Positions 16,204-25,696 are shown, numbered from the stretch's first letter. The stretch is 64,000 bases of DNA from Pantoea cypripedii (GCF_011395035.1 NZ_CP024768.1:1361377-1425376), one strand, 5' to 3'. Made by a program: numbers and translations. The notes: generated from the sequence alone by a model not told the origin.

Positions 16204-16917
16204 TCAGGCCCCCCGCTCGAAGCGCGTGGTGCGCAATTCAATACGGCGCAGCACTGCCTGACTGAACAGCGTAATCACCAGATAGATGGCGGCCGCCGCC
16301 AGATACCAGGTAAACGGCTCCTGGGTCCGGGTGGCGATACTTTTGGTTTGCAGCATCAGGTCGTTAACGCTGATCAGCGAAACCAGCGCGGTATCTTTCA
16401 GCAGCACCAGCCACTGGTTACCGAGCCCCGGCAACGCGTGACGCCACATCTGCGGCATGATCAGTCGGAAGAAAATCGCCGACTTTTTCATCCCCAGCGC
16501 CTGGCCGGATTCCCACTGCCCAACGGGCACGGCTTTCAACGCGCCGCGCAGGGTTTGTGATGCATACGCGGAGTAGAGCATCGCCAGCGCAATCACGCCA
16601 CACAGGAACGGGCTGACATCGAAATTCTCAATCTGCACCTGCACCGGAATGCTGAACAGGCCGAGATTGATATGGAAGCCATCCGACAGCGTCAGCAACA
16701 GTTGCGATGCGCCAAAATAGATAAACAGCACCACGAGGATTTCCGGCAGGCCACGGATCAGCGTGACCAGCGCGGTGCCGACCCAAGCGAGCGGCTGCCA
16801 GCGCGCCGATTCCCAGCCAGCAAAAATCATCGCCAGCACAAGGCCGGCGATCAGTGCACAAACAGCAAGGCCGACGGTCATACCGGCGGCGCTTGCGAGC
16901 GGAATTATTTCATTCAT
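16204..16917 (-). CDS. artQ: Arginine ABC transporter permease ArtQ
   Basis: A 237-residue permease (E. coli ArtQ 238) with five predicted spans and the loop ALGMKKSAIFFRLIMPQMWRHA in its second half. It follows artI by six bases and precedes artM by one, placing it in the middle of the artPIQM operon. Confidence 0.95.
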   Translation of the reverse strand: MNEIIPLASAAGMTVGLAVCALIAGLVLAMIFAGWESARWQPLAWVGTALVTLIRGLPEILVVLFIYFGASQLLLTLSDGFHINLGLFSIPVQVQIENFDVSPFLCGVIALAMLYSAYASQTLRGALKAVPVGQWESGQALGMKKSAIFFRLIMPQMWRHALPGLGNQWLVLLKDTALVSLISVNDLMLQTKSIATRTQEPFTWYLAAAAIYLVITLFSQAVLRRIELRTTRFERGA

Positions 16918-16923
16918 CAGAAA

Positions 16924-17655
16924 TTACTGCTGAAACCATTTGTTGTAGATGGTTTTGTAGGTGCCGTCGGCTTTCACTTTATCCAGCGCAGTGTTGAATT
17001 TTTCCTGCAGCTCGGTGTTGCCCATGCGCACCGCAATACCCAGACCGGTGCCGAAGTAAGCTTTATCGGTCACTTTATCACCCAGCGCAGCCAGGTTCGG
17101 GTTCTGCTTCAGCCATTCGTTCACCACGGCGGTGTCACCGAACACCGCATCGATACGGCCATTTTTCAGGTCAAGGATGGCGTTTTGATAGCTGTCATAC
17201 GGCACCACGGTGATGTCGTTATGTTTGTCAGAGAGGTATTTCTGGTGGGTCGTGCCGTTTTGTACACCAACACGTTTGCCTTTCAGGGCAGCCACATCCG
17301 CCAGTTTGCCTTTCTGCGCGATGAAGATCGCTGAGTTGTCGTAGTAAGGCTTGGTGAACAGGACCTGCTTTTCACGCTCCGGCGTGATGTCCATACCGGC
17401 CATCACCGCATCAAAACGACGGAATTTCAGGCTCGGGATCAGGCTGTCAAAGGCCTGGTTGGTGAAGGTACAGGTTGCATCAATCTCTTTACACAATGCA
17501 TTCGCCAGGTCGACATCGAAGCCCTGAATTTTGTTGTCCGAATCGACAAACTCAAACGGAGGGTAAGAAGCCTCAGTAGCAAAACGCAGGGTCTGCGCAG
17601 CGGAAGCGCTCAGGCTCAAACCGGCAAGCAGTGCAGCAAGTACGACTTTTTTCAT
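16924..17655 (-). CDS. artI: Arginine-binding periplasmic protein ArtI
   Basis: A 243-residue solute-binding protein with signal peptide MKKVVLAALLAGLSLSASA (19 residues). It is a paralogue of ArtJ. E. coli ArtI is thought to bind arginine and possibly ornithine. The ATG at 17655 has AGGATG eight bases upstream; an upstream ATG at 17664 is less likely. It lies 15 bases after artP in the same operon. Confidence 0.95.
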   Translation of the reverse strand: MKKVVLAALLAGLSLSASAAQTLRFATEASYPPFEFVDSDNKIQGFDVDLANALCKEIDATCTFTNQAFDSLIPSLKFRRFDAVMAGMDITPEREKQVLFTKPYYDNSAIFIAQKGKLADVAALKGKRVGVQNGTTHQKYLSDKHNDITVVPYDSYQNAILDLKNGRIDAVFGDTAVVNEWLKQNPNLAALGDKVTDKAYFGTGLGIAVRMGNTELQEKFNTALDKVKADGTYKTIYNKWFQQ

Positions 17656-17670
17656 TAGAGACATCCTGAC

Positions 17671-18399
17671 TTAGTGCGAAAGATAGTTGGCAAACGCTTC
17701 GGTTTGCGGCTGTGTAAAGTGGCTGGCGTCGCCCTGTTCCACAATGTGGCCGTTTTCCATGTACACCACACGGCTGGCGGTTTTACGCGCGACTTCCACT
17801 TCATGGGTGACGATCACCTGGGTAATCTGCGTCTGCGCCAGCTCACGAATAATGCTGACGATTTGCGCGGTAATTTCCGGGTCGAGCGCCGCGGTGGGTT
17901 CATCAAACAACAACACCTGCGGTTCCATCATCAGGGCGCGGGCAATCGCTACGCGCTGCTGCTGGCCGCCGGAAAGGTGCAGCGGAAAACGGTCGGCATA
18001 GGGCGTCAGACGCAGACGATCCAGCAGTTTGTCTGCACGGGCGCGGGCCTGATTTTTGTTGAGACCCAGCACGCGACACGGGGCTTCCATCAGGTTCTGC
18101 AACACCGTCAGATGCGGCCACAGGTTGTATTGCTGGAACACCATGCCAACGTTTTGCCGCAGCTCGCGGATCGCGCTGTCTGACGGGGTTTTGCTGAAGT
18201 CAAAATGATTACCGGCGATCTGCAAACTGCCGGAGCGCGGTTGCTCCAGCAGATTGAGTACGCGCAGGAGTGAACTCTTACCCGCGCCGCTCGGACCGAG
18301 CAACACCAGCGTTTCACCCTGCGGGCAGGCCAGGTTGATATCGAACAGCGCCTGGTGGGCACCGTAAAAACAGTTAATGCCGGTTAGTTGAATACTCAT
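17671..18399 (-). CDS. artP: Arginine ABC transporter ATP-binding protein ArtP
   Basis: A 242-residue ABC ATPase, same length as E. coli ArtP. Walker A GPSGAGKSS is near residue 35, signature LSGGQQQR near 145 and Walker B VLLFDEPTAALDPE near 165. The ATG at 18399 matches the E. coli start (MSIQL.GINCFYGAHQALFD). No Shine-Dalgarno sequence is evident. ARG boxes overlap the start codon, so ArgR would block transcription close to the initiation region. Confidence 0.95.
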   Translation of the reverse strand: MSIQLTGINCFYGAHQALFDINLACPQGETLVLLGPSGAGKSSLLRVLNLLEQPRSGSLQIAGNHFDFSKTPSDSAIRELRQNVGMVFQQYNLWPHLTVLQNLMEAPCRVLGLNKNQARARADKLLDRLRLTPYADRFPLHLSGGQQQRVAIARALMMEPQVLLFDEPTAALDPEITAQIVSIIRELAQTQITQVIVTHEVEVARKTASRVVYMENGHIVEQGDASHFTQPQTEAFANYLSH

Positions 18400-18425
18400 G
18401 CGCAATAAATGAATAGCAATTGATG
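18387..18425 (-). promoter_or_regulatory. Tandem ArgR (ARG) boxes at the artP start
   Basis: Two ARG-box cores, TGAATACTCATGCG (18389-18402, 8 of 10) and TGAATAGCAATTGA (18410-18423, 9 of 10), start exactly 21 bases apart. The first covers the artP ATG. artPIQM is arginine-repressed in E. coli. Confidence 0.75.
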
Positions 18426-18497
18426 CCGCGAATCTTAACGTCACCAGAATAGTTATGCAATTGAGGTGGGTTAAAATTTATTAAAGAGTCGTTAGAC

Positions 18498-18528
18498 CAC
18501 AAAAGCGTAGCACAATATCGTGCCACGC
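18498..18528 (-). terminator. Terminator of ybjP
   Basis: On the minus strand GCGTGGCAC and GTGCTACGC pair (one G-T mismatch) around a six-base loop, followed by TTTTGTGG. It lies 24 bases past the ybjP stop. Confidence 0.65.
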
Positions 18529-18551
18529 AAGTCGGTAGCGGCGCGGGCTGA

Positions 18552-19088
18552 TTAACGTTCTTCCAGCAACTGGCTGAGCGAGCCACCACCCGCATGCGGC
18601 CAGTCACCGACGTAGCGCACATCATCCACCACCCAGCAGGTGCCTTCGCGGATCATCAACACCTCATCCTGCCATTTTCTGTCACCGCGGGTTAAATCGA
18701 CGCGCAGCGGAATATTGCGGGCGTCGCGGTTCGGGATCGAGGAGGCACTGGCGACCTCGGCAGCGGTCGGGCCTTGTGCCAGGCTGGAGAACAGGTCACC
18801 CGTGCGCCAGTCGGCGGGTTTATTGCTTAACCCATTGGCCTGCAACAGTTTCTGATACAGGCGATCGCTAAGGTACGGGCGGTATTTTGCCAGTGTCGCA
18901 TTATCCGGCAATCCCTGTGACGGCTGGCTGACGCGTAAATCGTAGAACTGCTGGGCGACACTGTCCGGACCTCCATCGACGCAGGCCGCTGTACGCGGAC
19001 CATTATCCTTAATCACCGGCTCCACGGTGGTACAGGCGCTGAGCAGCAGAGCAGCGGGAACAAGCAGCGCAAAGGCTTTGTTTCTCAT
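18552..19088 (-). CDS. ybjP: YbjP, putative outer-membrane lipoprotein
   Basis: A 178-residue lipoprotein: signal MRNKAFALLVPAALLLSAC with lipobox LLSAC, lipidated Cys at 19. It resembles E. coli YbjP (171), sharing CVDGGPDSVAQQFYD, SIPNRDARNIPLRVDL (in part) and CWVVDDVRY. Function is unknown. The ATG at 19088 has AAGGA eight bases upstream. It is divergent from amiD. Confidence 0.88.
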   Translation of the reverse strand: MRNKAFALLVPAALLLSACTTVEPVIKDNGPRTAACVDGGPDSVAQQFYDLRVSQPSQGLPDNATLAKYRPYLSDRLYQKLLQANGLSNKPADWRTGDLFSSLAQGPTAAEVASASSIPNRDARNIPLRVDLTRGDRKWQDEVLMIREGTCWVVDDVRYVGDWPHAGGGSLSQLLEER

Positions 19089-19178
19089 CTCTATTTCCTT
19101 ATTGTTCACTGGCAAAGGACGATTTTTAGCATAAAGTATAGCCTTGCATTTACGCCGTAAGAGCTAAAGGAGAGAGCA

Positions 19179-20015
19179 ATGGCGTTTCGTTTGCAGTGGT
19201 GCTGGCTGCTGGTGGGGATGTTGCTGTTGAGCGGCTGCAAGTCAACCCTTGAAGCGCGCCACGGTTATTGGGTCGATACCGCGCATCCGGCGCAGGGTGC
19301 CAGGCCACGCATCAAAGTCATCGTGATCCATTACACGGCAGAGGATTTTCCTTCTTCGCTGGCGACGCTGACTGACCGTGAAGTCAGTGCCCATTATCTG
19401 ATTCCGGCACAGCCGCCGCAGCAGCATGGTCAGGGAGTTGTCTGGCAACTGGTGCCGGAAAGCCAGCTGGCGTGGCATGCCGGGCCGAGTTTCTGGCGCG
19501 GTGCCACGCGTATTAACGACACCTCGATTGGCATTGAGCTGGTGAACAGTGGTTATCAACGCACCCTGACGGGACTGCGCTGGCAGCCGTTTAACCCAAT
19601 GCAAATTACGGCGCTGGAGGCTTTAGTCAAAGACATCAGCGCGCGCTACGACATCCCGCCGGAAAATGTGGTGGGCCACAGCGATATTGCGCCGCAACGC
19701 AAACAGGACCCTGGGCCGTTGTTTCCCTGGCAGCAACTGGCGCTGGCGGGGCTGGGAGCCTGGCCGGATGCCGCCACGGTACAGCGTTATCTGGCTAACG
19801 AGGCGGCGGATGCACCGGTTGATCAGGATGCACTGCTGGACGCCCTGCAACGCTATGGTTACGACGTTGCAGCGGCAGACACCCCGGCGATGCAGCGTAA
19901 GTTAATTGCGGCGTTTCAGATGCATTTCAGGCCACGGGATTACCGTGGCCTGGCGGATGCGGAGACGCTGGCGATTGCCCGCGCCTTGCTGGCGAAGTAC
20001 GGTGCGGCGCAATAG
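19179..20015 (+). CDS. amiD: N-acetylmuramoyl-L-alanine amidase AmiD
   Basis: A 278-residue amidase_2 family lipoprotein: lipobox LLSGC with lipidated Cys at 20, so it is probably anchored to the outer membrane. Zinc ligands are expected at H51 (VIVIHYTA) and H167 (VGHSDIAPQRKQDPGP), with the typical catalytic Lys in that loop. A C-terminal helical region resembles a peptidoglycan-binding domain. It cleaves the amide between MurNAc or anhydroMurNAc and L-Ala. A strong AAAGGAGAG ribosome-binding site precedes it. It is convergent with ltaE, 12 bases apart. Confidence 0.94.
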   Translation: MAFRLQWCWLLVGMLLLSGCKSTLEARHGYWVDTAHPAQGARPRIKVIVIHYTAEDFPSSLATLTDREVSAHYLIPAQPPQQHGQGVVWQLVPESQLAWHAGPSFWRGATRINDTSIGIELVNSGYQRTLTGLRWQPFNPMQITALEALVKDISARYDIPPENVVGHSDIAPQRKQDPGPLFPWQQLALAGLGAWPDAATVQRYLANEAADAPVDQDALLDALQRYGYDVAAADTPAMQRKLIAAFQMHFRPRDYRGLADAETLAIARALLAKYGAAQ

Positions 20016-20027
20016 CGCCGCCGAGGA

Positions 20028-21029
20028 TTATTGTTGCAGGAAGGCCTGCCAGTGAGCGACCAGCTGGGTGAGATCCTCACGGCTGATATCCAGATGGGTC
20101 ACAATGCGTGTGACCGGGCCGACACTTATCAACACATCACGCGCGCTCAGCCAGGCTTGCAATCCTTCAACCTGCTGTGCCGGAACCTTAACAAACAACA
20201 TGTTGGTCTGCTGGCTCACCACGTCGACGCCGAGGGTTTTCAGCTGTTCGCCAAGCCAGGCGGCGTTGTCGTGATCCTGCTGCAAACGCGTCACGTTATG
20301 TTGCAGGGCATATAAGCCCGCTGCGGCCAGAATACCTGCCTGACGCATCCCGCCACCGACCATTTTACGCCAGCGGCGTGCCTGTTCGATGTAGGCCGCC
20401 GGGCCGCACAGCAGCGATCCCACCGGGGTACCCAGCCCTTTGGACAGGCAGATGGTCAGGGTATCGCAGTAGCGGGCAATGCCTTCCAGCGTGGTATTTT
20501 GCGCTACCACGGCGTTGAAGATACGTGCGCCATCAATATGCAGGGCCAGCTGATGCTGACGCGTAAACTGATACGCCTGCTCCAGATAGCTGAGCGGCAA
20601 CACTTTACCGTGATGGGTATTTTCCAGGCTGAGCAGGCGGGTGCGTGCAAAATGGATATCGTCCGGTTTAATCGCGGCAGCCACATCGGCCAGCGGCAGG
20701 GTGCCGTCTTCTGCGGCAAGGATCGGCTGCGGCTGAATGCTGCCCAGCACGGCGGCACCACCGGCTTCATATTTGTAGTTATGCGCCTGTTGCCCAACGA
20801 TATATTCATCACCACGCTGGCAATGGCTGAGTAGCGCCACCAGGTTGGCCTGAGTGCCGGTGGGGAAGAACAGCGCCGCTTCTTTGCCGCTCATACAGGC
20901 GGCTTCGGCTTCGAGCGCATTGACAGTGGGATCGTCACGGTAGACATCATCGCCAGTTTCGGCAGCCATCATGGCGTCGAGCATGGCGGAACTCGGGCGG
21001 GTTACGGTATCACTGCGTAAATCGATCAC
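20028..21029 (-). CDS. ltaE: Low-specificity L-threonine aldolase
   Basis: A 333-residue PLP enzyme, exactly the E. coli LtaE length. The N-terminal MIDLRSDTVTRPS, DDVYRDDPTVNALE near 28, LHIDGARIFNA near 165 and the PLP Lys in CLSKGLGTPVGS near 197 are diagnostic. It splits L-threonine and allo-threonine to glycine and acetaldehyde. A palindromic repeat follows upstream of it. Confidence 0.96.
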   Translation of the reverse strand: MIDLRSDTVTRPSSAMLDAMMAAETGDDVYRDDPTVNALEAEAACMSGKEAALFFPTGTQANLVALLSHCQRGDEYIVGQQAHNYKYEAGGAAVLGSIQPQPILAAEDGTLPLADVAAAIKPDDIHFARTRLLSLENTHHGKVLPLSYLEQAYQFTRQHQLALHIDGARIFNAVVAQNTTLEGIARYCDTLTICLSKGLGTPVGSLLCGPAAYIEQARRWRKMVGGGMRQAGILAAAGLYALQHNVTRLQQDHDNAAWLGEQLKTLGVDVVSQQTNMLFVKVPAQQVEGLQAWLSARDVLISVGPVTRIVTHLDISREDLTQLVAHWQAFLQQ

Positions 21030-21066
21030 GTCTCACTCCTGAATGATAAAGCGGTCTGCCCTGGCT

Positions 21067-21096
21067 CGTAGCGGCGCGATAAATCGCGCCGCTACG
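21067..21096. repeat. REP-like palindrome between poxB and ltaE
   Basis: A perfect palindrome with 14-base arms CGTAGCGGCGCGAT/ATCGCGCCGCTACG and a two-base loop. It shares its core with the elements at 3485 and 45413. It lies downstream of poxB and upstream of ltaE on the minus strand. Confidence 0.85.
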
Positions 21097-21146
21097 GCTG
21101 CAGAATAAGTATTCGCATATTATGTTGTTGTCTGGCCTGTCCCGTT

Positions 21147-22868
21147 TTACCTCAGCCAGTTAGTTTTCGCCAGTTCCACGATCTCATCACCGCGACCATT
21201 CAGAATCGCCCGCAGCATATACAGGCTGAAGCCTTTGGCTTGTTCCAGTTTGATTTGTGGCGGGATGGCGAGTTCTTCTTTGGCGGTAATCACATCCAGC
21301 AGCACCGGACCGTCGTGGGTGAACGCCTGCTCCAGCGCGCTGTCCAGCTCTGAAGCCTTTTCCACCCGAATGCCTTTGATGCCGCAGGCGGTGGCGATAG
21401 CCGCGAAATCGGGGTTCTCCAGCTCGGTGCCATCGGTGAGATAACCCCCGGCTTTCATCTCCATCGCCACAAAGCCCAGCACGCTGTTGTTGAAAATCAC
21501 CAGCTTCACCGGCAGCTTCAGTTGCGCCACAGAGATAAAATCGCCCATCAGCATACTGAAACCGCCATCGCCACACAGCGCCACCACCTGACGATCACCA
21601 TCAATTGCCTGGGCGCCCAGCGCCTGTGGCATGGCATTGGCCATCGAACCGTGGTTGAACGAACCCAGCAGTCGCCGCTTACCGTTCATCTTCAGATAAC
21701 GCGCTGCCCACACCGTCGGGGTACCCACATCGCAGGTAAAGATGGCATCGTCAGCGGCGAAATGGCTGATTTGCTGCGCCAGGTATTGCGGATGAATCGC
21801 CTGTTTATCATTGGCTTTAGCCAGCTCGTCCAGCCCTTTGCGTGCCTCGGCATAATGCTCCAGTGCGCTATCCAGATGCTGGCGATCGCGCTTGCTGCTG
21901 AGCTGCGGCAGCAGTGCCTGCAAGGTCGCTTTGATATCGCCGACCAGCGCCATATCGACGTGGCTATGCGCGCCGAGGCTGGCAGGATTGATATCAATCT
22001 GGATGATGTTGGCCGCGGCCGGATAGAACGGGCGATAAGGGAATTGTGTGCCGAGCAACACCAGGGTACTGGCATTCATCATGGCGTGAAAACCGGACGA
22101 GAAACCAATCAAGCCCGTCATGCCAACATCATAAGGGTTATCGTATTCAATATGTTCTTTGCCGCGCATGGCATGCACCACCGGTGCTTTCAGCGTCTCT
22201 GCCAGCTTCACCACTTCCGCATGCGCGCCAGCACAGCCGCTGCCGCACAGCAGGGTGATGTTGTCGGCGGCGTTCAGCGTAGCGGCCAGACGGCTGATTT
22301 CACTGGTGGATGGCAGCACCTGTGGCAGCTGCGGTGGATACCACTCGGCGCGCGCCCCTTCCGGTGCCGGTTTGAGTGCCACATCGCCCGGCAACACCAC
22401 CACCGACACGCCACGGTTGAGGATCGCTTTGCGCATTGCGATACCCAGCACCTGCGGCAATTGCTCCGGATTCGACACCAGCTCGCAATAATGGCTGCAT
22501 TCGCGGAACAACTCCTGCGGATGGGTTTCCTGGAAGTAGCCGCTGCCGATTTCGCTGGAAGGGATATGGGCGGCAATCGCCAGCACCGGTACGTGGTTAC
22601 GATGGCAATCAAACAGGCCGTTGATCAGGTGCAGGTTGCCCGGCCCACAGGAACCGGCACAAACCGCCAACTGGCCGGTAATCTGCGCTTCGGCACCGGC
22701 AGCAAAGGCGGCGACCTCCTCGTGCCGCGTGGGCATCCATTTAATCGTGCCCATACGATTGAGGCTGTCGTTTAACCCATTCAGTGAATCACCGGTAACG
22801 CCCCAGATGCGTTTCACACCTGCGTTTTCCAGCGTTTTCGCCAGCAGCGCCGCAACAGTTTGCTTCAT
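21147..22868 (-). CDS. poxB: Pyruvate dehydrogenase (quinone) PoxB
   Basis: A 573-residue thiamine-diphosphate flavoenzyme (E. coli 572). GVTGDSLNGLNDS near 23, GSCGPGNLHLINGLFD near 73 and the ThDP/Mg motif GDGGFSMLMGDF near 433 to NNSVLGFVAMEM are clear. The C-terminal stretch (about 545-573) is the lipid-binding peptide. It oxidises pyruvate to acetate and CO2 with electrons to ubiquinone at the membrane. In E. coli it is sigma-S dependent. The E. coli hcp-hcr genes that normally separate poxB from lysO are absent here. Confidence 0.96.
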   Translation of the reverse strand: MKQTVAALLAKTLENAGVKRIWGVTGDSLNGLNDSLNRMGTIKWMPTRHEEVAAFAAGAEAQITGQLAVCAGSCGPGNLHLINGLFDCHRNHVPVLAIAAHIPSSEIGSGYFQETHPQELFRECSHYCELVSNPEQLPQVLGIAMRKAILNRGVSVVVLPGDVALKPAPEGARAEWYPPQLPQVLPSTSEISRLAATLNAADNITLLCGSGCAGAHAEVVKLAETLKAPVVHAMRGKEHIEYDNPYDVGMTGLIGFSSGFHAMMNASTLVLLGTQFPYRPFYPAAANIIQIDINPASLGAHSHVDMALVGDIKATLQALLPQLSSKRDRQHLDSALEHYAEARKGLDELAKANDKQAIHPQYLAQQISHFAADDAIFTCDVGTPTVWAARYLKMNGKRRLLGSFNHGSMANAMPQALGAQAIDGDRQVVALCGDGGFSMLMGDFISVAQLKLPVKLVIFNNSVLGFVAMEMKAGGYLTDGTELENPDFAAIATACGIKGIRVEKASELDSALEQAFTHDGPVLLDVITAKEELAIPPQIKLEQAKGFSLYMLRAILNGRGDEIVELAKTNWLR

Positions 22869-22967
22869 CGAACACTCCTTTCCGGGAATTTAAGCTCAGT
22901 GAGAAAGGGTAGACGATGGAATCCGGGCGTAGCCGTGAAAAAATGCGCTACGCCGCGAGGGGAGGGG

Positions 22968-23870
22968 TCAGGCTGAGAACAGGGCGATCAGAATCGGTGC
23001 CAGCAGGCTCATGATAAATCCATGCACAATGGCGGCCGGGACAATTTCCATCCCGCCTGCGCGCTGCAAAATTGGCAGAGTGAAATCCATCGAGGTGGCA
23101 CCGCACAGCCCCAGAGCGGTACAGCGATGGCGGGTGACCAGCAGCGGGATCAGCATGATGGCAAATAATTCACGCAGCAAATCATTGAAGAAAGCGGCGC
23201 TGCCCATCACCGGGCCGAAGGCTTCCGTCATCAGGATGCCGGAGAGGGAATACCAGCCAAAACCGCTCGCCAGTGCCAGCCCGGTTTTCAGCGGCAGGCC
23301 GAGCAGGCTGGCCGCCAGTGCACCGCCAGCCAGCGCGCTCACCAGCGAAGCCACCGCAACCAGCATGCCACGTCGATTCAGCATCACCTGACGCAAGGTC
23401 ATGCCACTGCCGCGTAACTGAATTCCTACCAGGAAAAGCATCAGGATCAGCGCGTACTCACTGGCGGTGGCGGCGTGCCGTAATGGCGAGGCATGAGTCA
23501 GGCCCAGCAGAAAACCGGCCGCGACGGTCGCGCACAGCTTCACTGACTCCAGCGCCATCTGCCAGCGGGAGGGCAGCGTTTGCGGGCGATGGTTATGTTG
23601 CCACGGGTAGCGTTTTTCCAGCAGCCACAGCGCGCCCAGCGAACAGGCGAGAATACACAACATGCTGATCAACGCGGTGTGGAAGATGGTTAGCAGGTTG
23701 CTGCCGAGGTTATCGAGAAACGCCAGGCTGATCCCCATAAAAAACAGAATCAGGTACACGATATTACTGAGCATCCGGTTGACCGACTTCAGCAAGCGCG
23801 GGCTATGGAACGGCAGCAACCAGCCGACAATCAGCGGCAGCAGGATAATGATCAATCCGGTATACATCAT
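22968..23870 (-). CDS. lysO: L-lysine exporter LysO
   Basis: A 300-residue protein with about eight hydrophobic segments, strongly like E. coli LysO/YbjE (299), e.g. ILFFMGISLAFLDNL, GFGWYSLSGIL and CGATSMDFTLP. It exports lysine and gives thialysine tolerance. There are two adjacent ATGs (23870 and 23867); AGGGA lies 11 bases upstream of the first, which I take as the start. ArgP control is known in E. coli; no site was assigned here. It is divergent from ybjD. Confidence 0.93.
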   Translation of the reverse strand: MMYTGLIIILLPLIVGWLLPFHSPRLLKSVNRMLSNIVYLILFFMGISLAFLDNLGSNLLTIFHTALISMLCILACSLGALWLLEKRYPWQHNHRPQTLPSRWQMALESVKLCATVAAGFLLGLTHASPLRHAATASEYALILMLFLVGIQLRGSGMTLRQVMLNRRGMLVAVASLVSALAGGALAASLLGLPLKTGLALASGFGWYSLSGILMTEAFGPVMGSAAFFNDLLRELFAIMLIPLLVTRHRCTALGLCGATSMDFTLPILQRAGGMEIVPAAIVHGFIMSLLAPILIALFSA

Positions 23871-24006
23871 GAGGCAGTTCGTCCCTGAAAAAAGAGGCGT
23901 CACGCTAACCAAAAACATCTGAAGTGTAAACCTTTTCCCCGCCAGATAACTTGACCAACGTAACGCGGGCGACCATGCTCAGGCAAAGAAGAGGAAGAAC
24001 GCTGCG

Positions 24007-25647
24007 ATGATTCTGGAACATATCGATATTCATGGTTTTCGTGGGATTAATCGGCTCTCGTTGCCGCTGACCACCACCAATCTGCTGATCGGGGAAAATG
24101 CCTGGGGTAAATCCAGCCTGCTCGATGCCTTGACGTTACTGCTGGCACCCGCGACTGAATCCTATTTGTTCACCGAACATGATTTTCACTTCCCCCCCGG
24201 CGACCTTGAAGCGCGCATGCACCAGCTTCAGCTGGTGTTCCGTTTTCGTGCCGAAAATCATGAAGATGAACCCTTACTGGAACCTTTCTGGCAGCGTGAT
24301 AACGCCGGACGCTACATCAGCTTCAGTGCGCGCGGTAAGCGCCGTGAGCAGGGGGTGAAAACCACGCACCGCTTTATCGATGCCCGGGGTGAGGTGCTGC
24401 CGCTGGAAGGGACGGCGCAGGCGCTGGCCCATTTGCGCACCTGGTACCCGGTGTTACGCGTGCGCGATGCCCGTTTTAGCCGACGGGCGCGTCAGGCGGA
24501 AAATGATCCGGTGCGGCGCGCCAGCACCATGAGTGAGCTGGCGCTGGAAGTGGATAAGCTGACGCGTGATTTGGTCGCCAGGCCGCAAATGCTCAGTGAT
24601 GAGTTGCTACGCCAGGGGTTGCACACCATGCAGCAATTGCTGGAACATTATTTTCTGGTGCAGCAACCGGGCGGTAGCGTGGCGCGAGTGGCACCGGAGG
24701 TCCGTGACGGTGGCGAGGGCTGGCGTTCGCTGGATCAGCTCAACCACTTAATTGCCGGTACCGAGTCGCGTAGTCGTCAGGTGATTTTGCTGCGTATGTT
24801 CTCGTTGCTGATTCAGGCGCACGGCAACGCCCCGTTGCCGGCAGGTGCGCGGCCGCTGTTGCTGGTGGAGGACCCGGAAACCCGCCTGCATCCCATCATG
24901 CTGGCGGTGGCGTGGAATTTGCTGGATCTGATGCCGGTGCAAAAAATTGCCACCACCAACTCGGGTGAACTGCTGTCCCAGGTCCCGGTGGAGAATGTCT
25001 GCCGTCTGGTGCGTGAGCCGAGCCGGGTTGCCGCCTGGCGCATTGGTCCGGAAGGGTTGAGCGCCGAGGAAAGCCGTCGCATTGGTTTCCACATTCGCGT
25101 CAATCGTCCGTCGGCTCTGTTCGCCCGCTGCTGGTTGCTGGTGGAAGGGGAGACCGAGGTGTGGATCATTAACGAACTGGCGCGTCAGCGTGGTCATCAC
25201 TTTGCGGCGGAAGGGGTCAAAGTGATTGAATTTGCCCAGTCGGGACTGAAACCCTTGCTGAAATTTGCCCGGCGTATGGGCATCGCCTGGCACGTACTGA
25301 CCGATGGCGACGATGCTGGCAAGAAATATGCCGCGACCGCGCGCAGCCAGCTACAGCCGCACGAACATGAAAACGATCATCTGACACAATTACCTGCGCT
25401 GGATATTGAGAATTTCTTCTATAAGCAGGGATTTAATGATGTCTATCATCAGATGGCGCACCTGCCGTTAAACGTACCGATGAATGCCAGGCGTATTATA
25501 ACCAAAGCCATCCATCACAGTTCGAAGCCGGAACTGGCGATTGCCATAGCCCTGGCCGCTGCCGAGCGCGGGCCAGAGGCGATTCCGCCGCTGCTGGATA
25601 GTTTGTTCTCGCGGGTGATGAGGCTGGCGCGCGGTAAGGCCGATTGA
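24007..25647 (+). CDS. ybjD: YbjD, OLD-family ATPase with TOPRIM nuclease domain
   Basis: A 546-residue protein (E. coli YbjD 552). An N-terminal ABC/SMC-like ATPase domain has Walker A GENAWGKS (residues 29-36) and a LLLVEDPETRLHP Walker B/signature region near 287. A C-terminal TOPRIM domain has LLVEGETEVWI near 377 and DGDDAGKKYA near 432, with the Glu and Asp residues that bind metal. OLD family nucleases act in phage interference and DNA processing; the role of YbjD is not known. aqpZ, its neighbour in E. coli, is missing here. A GAAGAGGAAG leader precedes the ATG. Confidence 0.92.
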   Translation: MILEHIDIHGFRGINRLSLPLTTTNLLIGENAWGKSSLLDALTLLLAPATESYLFTEHDFHFPPGDLEARMHQLQLVFRFRAENHEDEPLLEPFWQRDNAGRYISFSARGKRREQGVKTTHRFIDARGEVLPLEGTAQALAHLRTWYPVLRVRDARFSRRARQAENDPVRRASTMSELALEVDKLTRDLVARPQMLSDELLRQGLHTMQQLLEHYFLVQQPGGSVARVAPEVRDGGEGWRSLDQLNHLIAGTESRSRQVILLRMFSLLIQAHGNAPLPAGARPLLLVEDPETRLHPIMLAVAWNLLDLMPVQKIATTNSGELLSQVPVENVCRLVREPSRVAAWRIGPEGLSAEESRRIGFHIRVNRPSALFARCWLLVEGETEVWIINELARQRGHHFAAEGVKVIEFAQSGLKPLLKFARRMGIAWHVLTDGDDAGKKYAATARSQLQPHEHENDHLTQLPALDIENFFYKQGFNDVYHQMAHLPLNVPMNARRIITKAIHHSSKPELAIAIALAAAERGPEAIPPLLDSLFSRVMRLARGKAD

Positions 25648-25696
25648 TTTTATAGAAAAATCTTGTCGCTAAAGGACGTAAAATTCTCAAAAGAAA

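Noticed and set aside
21522..22775. Long open frame (417 codons) antisense to poxB
   Set aside because: Shadow of poxB; composition is His/Gln/Arg-rich as usual for reverse frames of GC-rich genes.
22926..22954. GGCGTAGC/GCTACGCC inverted repeat between lysO and poxB
   Set aside because: The long loop and lack of a T-run make it a poor terminator, and it does not carry the REP-like core.
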